Shown: in pieces, positions 35,399 to 45,361 of the stretch
Numbering within the stretch: the first letter of the stretch is position 1
How the letters are laid out: each line of letters begins with the position of its first letter
NCBI GenBank assembly: GCA_002786065.1
Contig: NHNY01000021.1
Coordinates: 186,001-250,000, forward strand
Direction of reading: 5' to 3'
Source: Microcyclospora pomicola
Lineage: Eukaryota > Ascomycota > Dothideomycetes > Capnodiales
DNA length: 64,000 nt
Notes under the pieces: generated by a model
What the model was told of the DNA's origin: nothing
The model's input: the letters and a program-made list of their open reading frames with translations, nothing else
Databases searched by the model: none
Program-made: the position numbers and the translations under genes

Positions 35399-36099
35399 GT
35401 CGGCGGGAATGTATGTCCTGACAGGCTGTATTGCCCAAGAATTGGCGCTGCCGGATAGCTGCGACAAGAAGGGGGGCGCGTATCAGCAGTATGGACGAAT
35501 ATTGATGATTATAGCAATGGATGTTCCAGCCAACGAATGGATGATGCTTGATCAACCTGCCGCATGTGACTTCGGCGCTAAAGACGTGGCGCATAATTTG
35601 TAGGCGCGCATGTCTGCCCCACATTGCGAACGGCGGCTTCTGGGCTTCGGAGTCAAGCAAGCAACCTACCCAAAAAATAAACCTTGCAACCAATTGATCG
35701 ACCACGCATTACATCTACTGGAAGTCTACGATTCAGGGCATCCGCTCCCAACACAATCTACTTACTATCGTGAACGTGTCCAACTCGTTCCCTTGGCCTC
35801 TTGTCCCTCCTGCTCCACCCGCTCCACCCCACTAACATATACCTACGCTGGCGACCCCTACCAAAGGACGAACGTCGATCCTCCCCTCCAGATCCGGCTT
35901 CGCGACATCTTCCTCTCCACTGACCGTGGCAAGTCTGATCACTACTGCCCGGGCAACACTCTGGGATCCCAAGTACACTCGCCGCGAAGCGCCAGACATC
36001 CGCCTGCATCCCACTCACGTCGGCACTCTCAGTGTGGGCGAACGGACCGACAGCAACATCTCGGTCAGAAGCCTGGGCGGAGGCAACCAGATCGAATCG
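35399..36099. promoter_or_regulatory. Divergent intergenic region CBP4 / PHO85
   Basis: About 700 bases between two divergent starts. It should contain both promoters. The PHO85 frame stays open for about 58 codons upstream of its ATG but has no earlier ATG, so I treat this as leader. Confidence 0.45.
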
Positions 36100-37097
36100 A
36101 TGGACAAGAGACACCCTAGCAGCTTCCAGCAGCTGGAGAAGCTGGGCGAGGGCACATATGCCACGGTGAGAAACTCTCTTGACGTGGAGACGGAGTCTGA
36201 AGTGGTAGGAGCTGATTATGAATGACACAGGTCTTTAAAGGCCGCAATGGCCAGACCGGACAATTCGTCGCGCTAAAAGAGATCCACCTCGACAGCGAAG
36301 AAGGCACCCCGTCAACTGCGATCCGCGAAATCTCTCTTATGAAGGAGCTTAAGCACGAGAACATTGTCAGCCTCTACGATGTCATTCACACGGAGAACAA
36401 GCTCATGCTCGTGTTCGAGTATATGGACAAGGATCTGAAGAAATTCATGGACAGCTACCAGTCGCCGACGGGCGGCCCTCGTGGAGCCCTCGATGCCGTC
36501 ACGATCAAAAGCTTCATGTGGCAATTACTTCGCGGCATTGCATTCTGCCACGACAATCGCGTCCTGCACCGTGACCTCAAGCCTCAGAATCTTCTGATCA
36601 ACTCTAATCTTCAGCTCAAACTGGCTGACTTCGGTCTTGCACGCGCTTTTGGTATCCCCGTCAACACATTCTCCAACGAAGTTGTAACGCTCTGGTATCG
36701 TGCGCCAGACGTACTCCTTGGCTCGCGTACTTATAACACAAGCATCGACATCTGGAGTGCCGGCTGCATCATGGCGGAGATGTTTACCGGTCGTCCGCTG
36801 TTTCCAGGTACGACGAACGAAGACCAGCTGCTGAAGATCTTTCGCCTGATGGGCACGCCGAGCGAGCGCTCTTGGCCAAGCATCAGCAGCTATCCGGAGT
36901 ACAAGACCAGCTGGCCGGTATACGCCACCCAGGAGCTGCGCGCCATCTTGCCACAGGTCGATCAGCTGGGTATCCAATTGCTCAGCCAGATGTTACAGCT
37001 CCGGCCCGAGATGCGATGCTCGGCGCAGCAGGCTCTGGGACACCCGTGGTTCCAAGAGATGAACCAGCGACAACAGAGTCAGAGTGGTCTACGATGA
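36100..37097 (+). CDS. PHO85: Cyclin-dependent kinase Pho85 (PhoA)
   Basis: Two exons, 36100-36165 and 36231-37097, split by a 65-base intron (GTGAGA to CACAG); 310 residues. The kinase elements are complete: glycine loop GEGTYATV at 16-23, Lys 38, PSTAIRE at 49-55, HRDLKPQN at 135-142, DFG at 155-157 and the activation segment with [16 protein letters not shown]. The PSTAIRE helix and the absence of an activating Thr in the loop are typical of Pho85/CDK5 rather than Cdc2. With PCL-type cyclins it represses the phosphate-starvation response and acts in cell-cycle, glycogen and polarity control. The protein ends QQSQSGLR. Length and motifs match the family. Confidence 0.97.
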
Positions 37098-37473
37098 TGA
37101 ACATCAGCGTGCTTGCCAGGGTTGCGTGTGGGACATGAATTGCAAGGCGTTTTAAACGGTGGTGAAATGAGGATGGCACATTGCGAACTTTCTTCAGCGT
37201 GGACGTGGAAAGAAATGTTATCATTCTGGTCAATAGTGCAGGATCACAGAAATGTTGAAGTGCATGTGAGATGCGCATGTCCACGGATCCTTGCCAGCGT
37301 TTCTACAGTCGGGCAGATCATGCATAGCTCGTAGGTTACATCATGAGTCAAGACAATCCAGACCTCGAAAAAGCAAGATTTATTCTATGCGTACTGTCTC
37401 TATTCGTGCAATTACACCGTGATACGCTCTGCAAAGATACGGAGACCATCATGTTTCGTCCACTGTGCTCTCC
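37098..37473. other. Convergent 3' flanks of PHO85 and SDR
   Basis: 376 bases between two convergent genes; expected to hold both polyadenylation regions. Nothing else is seen. Confidence 0.5.
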
Positions 37474-38713
37474 CTACCGCGCCAAGTTGGCAGGCGGCTG
37501 CGTCGCCGGACCCTCGGGCGTGACATACGCCCTGGTCATGCCACCGTCGACGACAAAATCCGTGCCGTTGACAAACGAGCTCTCGTCGCTGGCCAGGAAC
37601 AACACGGCCTGGGCCTGCTCGATGGCCTCGCCGAAGCGGCCGGAGGGGAAGTGAATTTCGCGGCGCAGACGTTTGGCCTGGTCGTCGCCGAGCCAGTCCT
37701 GCAGCAGCGCGGTGTTGAGCGGGGCGGGGCAGAGCGCGTTGAAGCGGTAGCCCTCGCGGGCGTGCACGATGGCCAGCTCGCGCGTCATGGCCAGCACGGC
37801 GCCCTTGGAGGCCGTGTAGGCGAGCTGCGGGGTGGCGGAACCCACGAGCGCGACGACCGACGCCGTGTTGATGATGCTGCCGCACTTCTTGCCGTGGCGG
37901 CGCAGCGCCAGGATGGCGTGCTTGCTGCCGTACCACACGCCTTTGACGTTAATATTGTGCGTCAGGTCCCAGATCTTCTCTGGGGTGTCGATGGCATCTA
38001 GAATGGGAGGATCAGTATTGCAGTGTAAGGGTTGGGAAGAGGGGATGGCTGGGCATACCAGCATCATCGCCGTGCATGATCCCGGCGTTGTTGAAGATGA
38101 CGTCCAGTCCGCCCCAGGCATCAAGGTGCTCGACACAAGCCTGGATATCGGACTCCTTGGTCACGTCGCAGGTCTTGGTCTCGACTTTGCCGGTGGCGTT
38201 CGGGCTCTTCTCCTTGGCAAGGGCGACGGCTCGCTCGAGCGCTGGAGCAGAGATGTCGGTCATCAACACGGAGGCGCCTTCACGCAGGAAGAGAATGGTG
38301 GTCTCAAGACCGATGCCTCTAGAGGTTCCATCAACGTTAGAGGCTGCTGGTCGTGTATGGCCTTATTTCATAGCGGACGGCTTACCCGGCAGCTCCTGTG
38401 ATCATGGCATTCTTTCCAGCCAAACGGCCGCGAGTGGTGTCGGCCTTGGACTCGTTATCAGCAGCGTGGCCATGTTGATAAGATAGGTTTTGACGAGAGT
38501 CATACCATTCTGTTGAAGAAGAGGCTGGATGTTTTTACTGGTAAGCGAGTCTGGGTCGTTGGTATTGTCTTGGATTTTGATGGATGGGAGGACGGTGTGT
38601 GTTTGCCATGGCCATCGTTTACGTGCACACCGCGCTCCGATAACGCTGGATCATCGATAGCAGGTCGGGCCGTTTGGGCCAACCACACATCGATCACCTG
38701 AATCCGAGCTCAT
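37474..38713 (-). CDS. Short-chain dehydrogenase/reductase (classical type)
   Basis: Four exons in my model: 38713-38698, 38509-38386, 38318-38059 and 37997-37474; 924 bases, 307 residues. Exons 2-4 are firm. The 16-base first exon (MSSDS plus one base) is inferred, because no ATG is in frame with exon 2 and this one joins in frame across a 188-base intron with a weak GTGATC donor. The motifs are TGAAGGIG at 43-50 (NAD(P) binding), NNAG at 123-126, catalytic Ser 180 (NTAS) and YTASK with Tyr 194 and Lys 198. It ends with the usual FVVDGGMTRAY strand. An oxidoreductase of small carbonyl or hydroxyl substrates is expected; the substrate is unknown. It is divergent from the glutamine synthetase homologue. 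The last exon is markedly GC-rich. Confidence 0.85.
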
Positions 38714-39191
38714 CGTGCGGACCAAACACAGTGGCACAAGAAAACAGCTACAACCATCCTGAGTAAGATGCTTCAGGTGTGTATTCCCGGACTCTCATTA
38801 CATCAGACCGCAAGGGATCGGTATATGAATGGGTTATGTGACTTATCCCAGATCCCGCGCGTGCATAACAGGAATTAAGGCTGGAGCTAGCTGATGTGCC
38901 ACGCGACAGCTCCAATCCCTGCTCAACGTCACGCGGCAAAGCCGACAGAAGATAAGATGCTGCAGCTTATACTGTAGTGAGCGTTGCAGCGTAAGTCGGG
39001 GCTGGTCGTCTTGTAAACATATCTCAACAACGAGCAGCATATAATCATCTTCTCGCTCGGCTCTGTGAAGTCCGCCTACTTCTTCTGCAAGCTATCAAAT
39101 TGACCCACGTCGTTCTCTTTCTTCGCTCCTCAGCGGCGTCAATCCAAAAAGTCCCCGCCCAGAAAGACTGCTCACACGAGCACTTACGACC
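38714..39191. promoter_or_regulatory. Divergent promoter region SDR / GS-I homologue
   Basis: 478 bases between two divergent starts. A TATAAT run lies at 39040-39045, about 150 bases upstream of the plus-strand ATG, and the stretch before that ATG is pyrimidine-rich (TTCTCTTTCTTCGCTCCTC). Sharing of one regulatory region by the two enzymes is possible. Confidence 0.4.
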
Positions 39192-40737
39192 ATGGCCATC
39201 ACAGACGACACCTCCGAGCTCACCATTGCAGACCTACCAGAGCTTCTCAAGAATGATATCAGCGTCAAAGTCGGCGGAGCAGACATCGATGGCATCATCC
39301 GCGGCAAGCTCATGGCCAAGAAAAAGTTCTTATCAATCGTTGAAGATGGCTTCGGATTCTGCTCGGTGATCTTTGGCTGGGACATGCATGACCAGACCTA
39401 CTTCAAGGAGCTCAAGATCAGTAATAAGGAGAATGGCTATCGGGATATCAACGCGGTGGTAGATCTGAAGACCTTCCGCAGGTTACCATGGGAGAATAAC
39501 GTGCCCTTCTTCCTATGCAGCTTTCGCGAACCAGAAGGCCAAAGTCTGAGCGCGTGTCCACGGAGTCTGTTGGAGCGAGCATATGCGAAGCTGGAGAGTC
39601 ATGGCATGAGCGCATTGGCCGGAGCCGAGTATGAGTTTTTCACGTTCCGCGCACCTGGCGGGACAACCTCCTCGGATCCGCAGCGGAACTCGAGTGCCAC
39701 CGCGACGTTTCTACGCAACAACCCTGTCGACACCCTCCCTCACTTGGAAGAAGGCATGTTTGGCTATTCGCTCACCCGACCGGTACACAACAAGGACTGG
39801 TTTGACACCGTGTATACCGACTGTAGCAAGTTCCGCTGCGACATTGAAGGCTGGCACACGGAGAGCGGGCCTGGCGTGTATGAAGCCGCGTTGGAATATG
39901 GTGAGATACGGGAAATGGCCGACCGCGCAGCCCTCTTCAAGCTCGCGGTTAAGAACATCAGCTCCGCCTACGGCATCACCCCCTGCTTCATGGCCAAACC
40001 CCGCCAAGGCCTGCCGGGCAATAGCGGCCATGTGCACGTCTCGCTGGTCGACGGGAAGACGAAGAAGAACCTGTTCGCGCGCGACTCCCCCGATCCCAAC
40101 GCCCCGTACAGCGACGTCGCGCATCTTTCCGACCTCGGCCGCCAGTTCCTCGCCGGCCTGCTCGACGGCTTACCCGATGTGATGCCCATCCTCGCCCCCA
40201 CGATAAACAGCTACAAGCGGCTGGTGGAGAACTTCTGGGCGCCCGTGACCGTATCGTGGGGCCTGGAGCACCGCGCCGCGTCGATCCGGCTGATCGCGCC
40301 ACCGACCGCGCCCGGCAAAGCGACGCGCTTCGAGATCCGTGTCGCCGGCGCCGACGCGAACCCGTACCTGACGTTCTCCGCGATCCTGGCACTAGGGCTC
40401 CGCGGCATCGAGAAGAAGCTCGAGCTGCCCATCCCGCCCCTGGGCAAGGGACAGGACGTCGGCGGCGCGGAGGACAAAGGTCAACGGCTGGCGAAGAGCC
40501 TGAAAGAGGCGACGGAGCAATTCGCCCGATCGGGCAGTGTGGCGCGCGAGGTGTTTGGAGACGAGTTCGTGGACCACTTCGCGGGCACGAGAGAGCATGA
40601 GGTGCGGCTTTGGGACGAAGCGGTCACGGATTGGTGAGTTTCCCCATGAACTTATGTTCTTATCTCGTCGCTCGCGGCTGAAACTGACCTTGATTCTGCA
40701 ATACAGGGAGGTGAGAAGGTATATCGAGACAGTGTGA
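39192..40737 (+). CDS. Type I glutamine synthetase-like enzyme (GS-I / FluG C-terminal type)
   Basis: Two exons, 39192-40633 and 40707-40737, with a 73-base intron; 490 residues ending TDWEVRRYIETV. Only splicing gives this typical end. Catalytic landmarks of the GS fold are present: GAEYEF at 144-149 (metal-binding Glu), NSGHVHVSL at 277-285 (ATP/metal-binding His), NSYKRLV, and the block with RLIAPPTAPGKATRFEIRVA and GADANPYL. The N-terminal beta-grasp part has the short fungal form (DIDGIIRGKLMAKKKFL). Fungal GS-I homologues are not the main nitrogen-assimilating glutamine synthetase (GS-II); some are gamma-glutamyl-polyamine synthetase-like. Substrate is therefore open. The 3' half of exon 1 is much richer in GC than the 5' half. 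Confidence 0.92.
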
Positions 40738-41074
40738 TCGTTATCAGCGAGCAGGACTGGCAGGATTTACATGACACCACGTGTTGTCAAGAGAAGGTTT
40801 CGTCCGATTTTGGCGAGGCGTTGGAGGAGAGAGAACCAAACATAGCAACGTTCATGAATGACAAGTCATAAAAGTACTTCGCACTGCAGGATTTCGGGAA
40901 CGAAGTTTCATTGTCATGGATGACTACCTAGCCATGCTCACACATAACTCCATTCGAGTCGCAGCACCCTCGTACAGCGACGGTTGGCTGCTACGACATC
41001 GCAAGCTCCTCCATTCCTCGGAGACGTGAAACAACGACCCAAAATGCAGCACAAGTGACGGTAAAGGTGAAGCT
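40738..41074. other. Convergent 3' flanks of GS-I homologue and RPL24
   Basis: 337 bases between two convergent genes. No coding potential or repeat recognised. Confidence 0.5.
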
Positions 41075-41985
41075 TTAACGGGAAGTCGGCTTGGGCTTGG
41101 CTTGTGCGCCCTTTGCAGCCTGCTTGCCAACGACACTGTAACATGCTTGTTAGTCTTGCACACTGGATGGGATTGTAGACCATGTCCATGATGGCGACAT
41201 ACCGGCCGGTGGTGTGGGCAGCAGACTTCGCCTTCTCTGCCTTCTTGGCGCTTTGAGCTGCGGCGCGCTTCTCCTTGCCCTCCTTGATTGCTTGGGTTCG
41301 GGCAGCAGTACGGGCCTCAGGGCGTTGGGTACGGCGCTCCTTGATCACATCGAGCGAGGCACCGACGACGGCACGCTGAGACTTGACTGCCTTGCGGCGG
41401 CGGGTCTTGGCTTGCTCCTGTACGGCCAGTCAGTGGACTGTATTCCAACTTGCCGAATTGCAACAGCAACCACGACGGTGCTGGAGTTGTGCTGCCTACC
41501 TCAGAGATACCCTTCCTTCGCTGTCTCCTGCATAGCACGGTCCATGCGATGCGGCGGGGGTTCTTGCGCTGGAGGAACAGCGACTCGGTTTTGCCGTTCT
41601 GGAAGCGGAAGATCTTGCTGTCGGCGCGGACGAAGAGCTTACCCTGTATTTCTGTATTAGTGCGAGGGTTCGATTGGAATGTTTGAGTCTCGATTGTCCA
41701 CGACAGCGCCTGTCATAGGATGTTGCAATGTTCTCCATATCCCATCCTCAACTCCGGTTTCTTTTTCACTTCTTTTCAAATGACCCGATCATTCTTGCAT
41801 GCTCCACCAAAGCTCTTGTTTATGACGGTCAATGCCACTGAAGCATGCCATAAACTTGCTTGCTCCTCCATGTCTACTCTTCATTGCAACATCCCATTCC
41901 TGCGCTTGTTTGTGGTGAAAGTGAGGTGCCGTACCTTGCCCGGGTAGATCTTCTGGCCGGAGAATGTGTCGTCGTAAGTCCTCAT
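41075..41985 (-). CDS. RPL24: 60S ribosomal protein L24 (eL24)
   Basis: Four exons: 41985-41935, 41643-41500, 41417-41203 and 41135-41075; GT-AG junctions; 471 bases, 156 residues. The protein starts MRTYDDTFSGQKIYPGKGKL and continues FVRADSKIFRFQNGKTESLF, then RKNPRRIAWTVLCRRQRRKG and VVGASLDVIKERRTQRPEAR. It ends KGAQAKPKPTSR. The basic Ala/Lys-rich tail is the usual one. It is a structural protein of the large subunit, near the subunit interface. It lies head to head with RPL14, 298 bases between start codons. The first intron is long (291 bases) for this window, a pattern seen in ribosomal protein genes. Confidence 0.97.
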
Positions 41986-42283
41986 CGTGGCGACTCTGTT
42001 ACGTTGTGGGGTAATGGAGTCTTGCAATGGTCTTTGCACTCGTCGTCAGTCGCTGTGTGCGGTGGAGGTGCGATTTCGCGGTGCGCGGGCTGTCCCGTTT
42101 GTGCTAGCGTCTGCCAAGTCTCTCCCACGACAAGCAAAATCCACACATCACCGAGCACTCCATCTAGACGAGCAGTAATTCAATCCACGACTTCCTTTGG
42201 TACGATTGCCACAAACACGCATCCTCCTAAACAGCTTCGTGGACTAATCACTTCCAGCAACAGTCCATACACATACCGGCACA
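41986..42283. promoter_or_regulatory. Probable two-way promoter of RPL24 and RPL14
   Basis: Only 298 bases separate the start codons of two divergent ribosomal protein genes, so the region must serve both. It contains GC-rich stretches (GATTTCGCGGTGCGCGGGC) and, toward RPL14, AC-rich leader (CATACACATACCGGCACA). I did not find a sure match to a named ribosomal promoter box. Confidence 0.7.
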
Positions 42284-42924
42284 ATGGGAGACGCAGACGT
42301 TACCGCAAGCAACTGGAGATTGGTCGAGGTCGGCCGTGTCGGCATCTTCGCAAAGGGCCAGTTCGAGGGCAAGATTGTTGCCATTGTACAGATCATCGAC
42401 CACAAGCGAGTATGTCACGTCCCGGAATAACTGTGCTGGCGAGGATGTGTGCAGTGCTCTGGCTATGCGACACGCAAACTAGCGAAATATGTGCTGACGA
42501 TTCATCTTTGTAGGTGCTCGTTGAGGGTCCTTCTTCAGACCCCAAGCAAGCCGTTCCCCGTCACGCCGCCGCTCTTTCGCAAATCGCACTCGCCAACATC
42601 GTCATCCCCAAGGTCATTTTCGGTGCAGGACACTCTGCTTTGAAGAAGCAATGGGACGCATATGAGGTAGAAAGCAAGTGGACAAACGGCGCGTTCGCAA
42701 AGAACTCGGCCAAGTTCGCCAGGAGGAAGCAATTGAGCGACTTCGAGAGATTCAAAGTTATGGCTCTACGAAAGCAGGTACGTAGGACGGCGCAAGTGGT
42801 AGCGAGGCCAGAACAGCAGTTCTCTGGCAACCTCTACACGAGCCCTACAAGAAAAGTTCAATACTGATAAGATTCGCAGGCACGTTTCGAGGTTCGCAAG
42901 GCTCAGGCTTCTGCCAAGGCATAG
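42284..42924 (+). CDS. RPL14: 60S ribosomal protein L14 (eL14)
   Basis: Three exons: 42284-42409, 42514-42777 and 42880-42924; GT-AG junctions; 435 bases, 144 residues. The protein starts [20 protein letters not shown] and contains [20 protein letters not shown], an SH3-like barrel of the KOW type. It continues with [20 protein letters not shown] and [20 protein letters not shown], and ends AQASAKA. This is the fungal eL14 layout and length. Exon ends fall in phase 0 at each junction. It is a structural component of the large ribosomal subunit and diverges from RPL24. Confidence 0.97.
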
Positions 42925-43479
42925 ATGGGGAATGCAGCGGGCAGTGTTTGTGGTTGATGTGCCCAGTGGTAGCGATGTGAGCACGACCATTCGCAAGCTA
43001 CCTATGGTTCCAGCAACACCGTTACTTGATTCTACATGGCGAACGGTGGGATAGGAATGCATGTTAGAGCCTTTCATAGCTCTTTTCAATCAAGCCTTAA
43101 TCGGGCACACGAATGAACCATCGCCCAAATGGGCTCCAATTTCCATTTCCTTGACTTTTGTTATATCCGTAACTCATGATTGGAGCTTTGCATCGAGTGA
43201 TGTTCGTCCTCAATGTCGAAGCAAAAGTTACGGCACGTGACATTGATTTTGCATGTGGGCTTGGCACTGCACTTCGAGGTAGGTAGGCCATCTTCACATC
43301 ACATCCGGCATTCAAGCTTGATCGACAGTATCAAACCTCGACGACAGTTTCATTCAAGTCAGGTCAGTATTCCTCCATTGTCGGCATTTCGCAGAGTTGG
43401 TATAAGCCTCTTGCGACAGCATTGTGGCACTCAATATCTGCCGTAAGCTAATACCAATTGCAGTCGCATTCCATTCACC
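42925..43479. other. Intergenic, upstream of NAC-alpha
   Basis: 555 bases between two plus-strand genes. It contains a GGTAGGTAGG run at about 43278-43287. It should hold the RPL14 terminator and NAC-alpha promoter. No gene seen. Confidence 0.5.
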
Positions 43480-44171
43480 ATGGCCAACCCCCGCGTCGAA
43501 GAGATCACCGATGAGCCGGAGAAGAGAATCGAGGAGGTCGAGGAGGATGACAGCTCCGACTCCGAAGCAGGCGACGCCTCAATTCCTGCAGGTGCTTCCG
43601 TTGCGGTGCACTCGCGCAATGAGAAGAAGGCACGCAAGGCCATTGCGAAGCTTGGACTGAAGCATGTGGAGGGCATCACTCGTGTCACGCTGAGGAGACC
43701 CAAGAACATCCTCTTCGTCATCAGCAACCCAGATGTCTACAAGAGCCCCAGCAGCAACACCTGGATGTGAGTACTGGAGATCTTTCTTTGCATTTAGTGA
43801 TGGCGTATGCGTGGATCTATGCTGACGCACATCACTACAGCATCTTCGGAGAGGCCAAGATCGAGGACCTCAACTCACAGGCTCAAGCCTCGGCTGCTCA
43901 ACAGCTCGCCGCACAGTCTGCCAACGACCATGCCGGCCACGACCACTCCGCCGAAGGCGCCGACAAGGGCAAGTCTATCGAGGGTGGAGCTGATCAGAAG
44001 GCAGAGGAGGAAGAGGAAGATGACGGTGAGGAGGTTGATGACACTGGTCTTGAAGCCAAGGACATCGAGCTTGTAATGGCGCAGGCAAGCGTGAGCCGGA
44101 AAAAGGCCGTCAAGGCGCTCAAGGAAAACGACAACGACATCGTCAACAGTATTATGGCATTGAGCATATAG
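43480..44171 (+). CDS. EGD2: Nascent polypeptide-associated complex subunit alpha
   Basis: Two exons, 43480-43766 and 43841-44171; 618 bases, 205 residues. The N-terminus is acidic ([20 protein letters not shown]). The NAC domain follows: [20 protein letters not shown], then [20 protein letters not shown], with [20 protein letters not shown] crossing the splice junction. A C-terminal UBA domain is clear ([40 protein letters not shown]). NAC-alpha pairs with NAC-beta (Egd1) at the ribosome exit tunnel, shields new chains and guides targeting. Length and both domains match the family. Confidence 0.96.
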
Positions 44172-44568
44172 GGCCAGTTCTACTTGCGAGACGGGTGTAC
44201 AAAAGTCGGCTCACCTCGGTCGTACACTTTATAAAGCTCTTCGTGTCCATTGATCCCTGCATTGGCATGGTGATTACTGTGATTTAGATAAAAGTGTGAT
44301 TTGTATGCGAACAGGAAGTGTGAATGAACCACTAAAGCGAGCACACTTTCCATTGTTACAGTCTAAGGATATATGCCATCCAACAGCGACCTTCGAAATA
44401 TGTATAGATGCAGCTTGATGATGGCGTAAGTGTGTTAATGCTCACGTATTCTCCGGTCACGTTACCTTTAAGTGCGCCGGTTGTACCCGAAAGCTCAGGC
44501 ATGAAACCTCACTCCTTGAGAATAGCATTCAAATCAGTCTGTCCACTCATCACGAACTCATCATCACA
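44172..44568. other. Intergenic, upstream of ATP7
   Basis: 397 bases between NAC-alpha and the first, very short exon of ATP7. No other feature recognised. Confidence 0.5.
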
Positions 44569-45361
44569 ATGGCGGCCACAGTACGTATCAATCCCTCTTC
44601 ACTTTAACAGAATCCTCTGCGGGTGTATCTTCCAAGTGCCACACTCGGTACCTCATGAGCACAGCTCGCCGACTACGATTGCTCCGCTTACCACACACTT
44701 CCAATGGTCACTAACAGCGCCTTTGCTAGCGATCTGCCGCTCTCAAGATCGACTGGGCCAACCTAGGCACCAAACTCGGCCTTAAGGGTAGCACCGCGCA
44801 AGCCCTTGCCAACTTCAAGAAGCGCAACGACGACGCGCGCCGCCGAGTGCAGATCCTGTCCGAGCAAGCTTCCACCGTCGATTTCGCCCAATACCGCTCC
44901 ACCCTCAAGAACTCCGCCATCGTCGATGATATCGAGAAGCAGTTCAAGAACTTCGCCGTCAAGAAATACGATGTCAGCCGCCAGATCAAGGCCATTGAGG
45001 CCTTCGAGGCGCAAGCCGTCAAGTCTGCCGAGGAGACTAAGGGCAAGGTTGATGCAGAGTTGAAGGACTTGGAGAAGACATTGAAGAACATCGAGACCGC
45101 CCGGCCGTTCGAGGACCTGACTGTGGTATGTCTTAGCCACCGAATGATGGAAAGTCACGTGATACTGACATTTTTGCTTTCAGGACGAGGTCGTTGCTGC
45201 CCGCCCAGAGATCGACGAGCGTGTCTCCCAGCTCATTTCCAAGGGCCGCTGGGGCGTGCCAGGCTACAAGGTACGTGTTGAGCTCATGGATGCTGTATCG
45301 TCCGAAGGATGGAACGCTGACACCCCAACAGGAGAAGTTCGGCGACATGTCTGTCATCTAG
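44569..45361 (+). CDS. ATP7: Mitochondrial ATP synthase subunit d
   Basis: Four exons: 44569-44580 (only 12 bases, MAAT), 44730-45125, 45184-45270 and 45332-45361; 525 bases, 174 residues. The protein reads [20 protein letters not shown], then [20 protein letters not shown] and [21 protein letters not shown] long helix follows ([20 protein letters not shown]) and it ends [20 protein letters not shown]. This is subunit d of the peripheral stalk of F1Fo ATP synthase in the mitochondrial inner membrane. All introns are phase 0. The start is chosen because the 4-codon exon has ATG, a GTACGT donor and joins in frame to the conserved RSAALKIDW. Confidence 0.95.

Noticed and set aside
35926-36099. 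N-terminal extension of PHO85, by analogy with the two PhoA forms described in Aspergillus
   Set aside because: The upstream frame is open but has no ATG (its limit is a GTG), so there is no support for a longer form.
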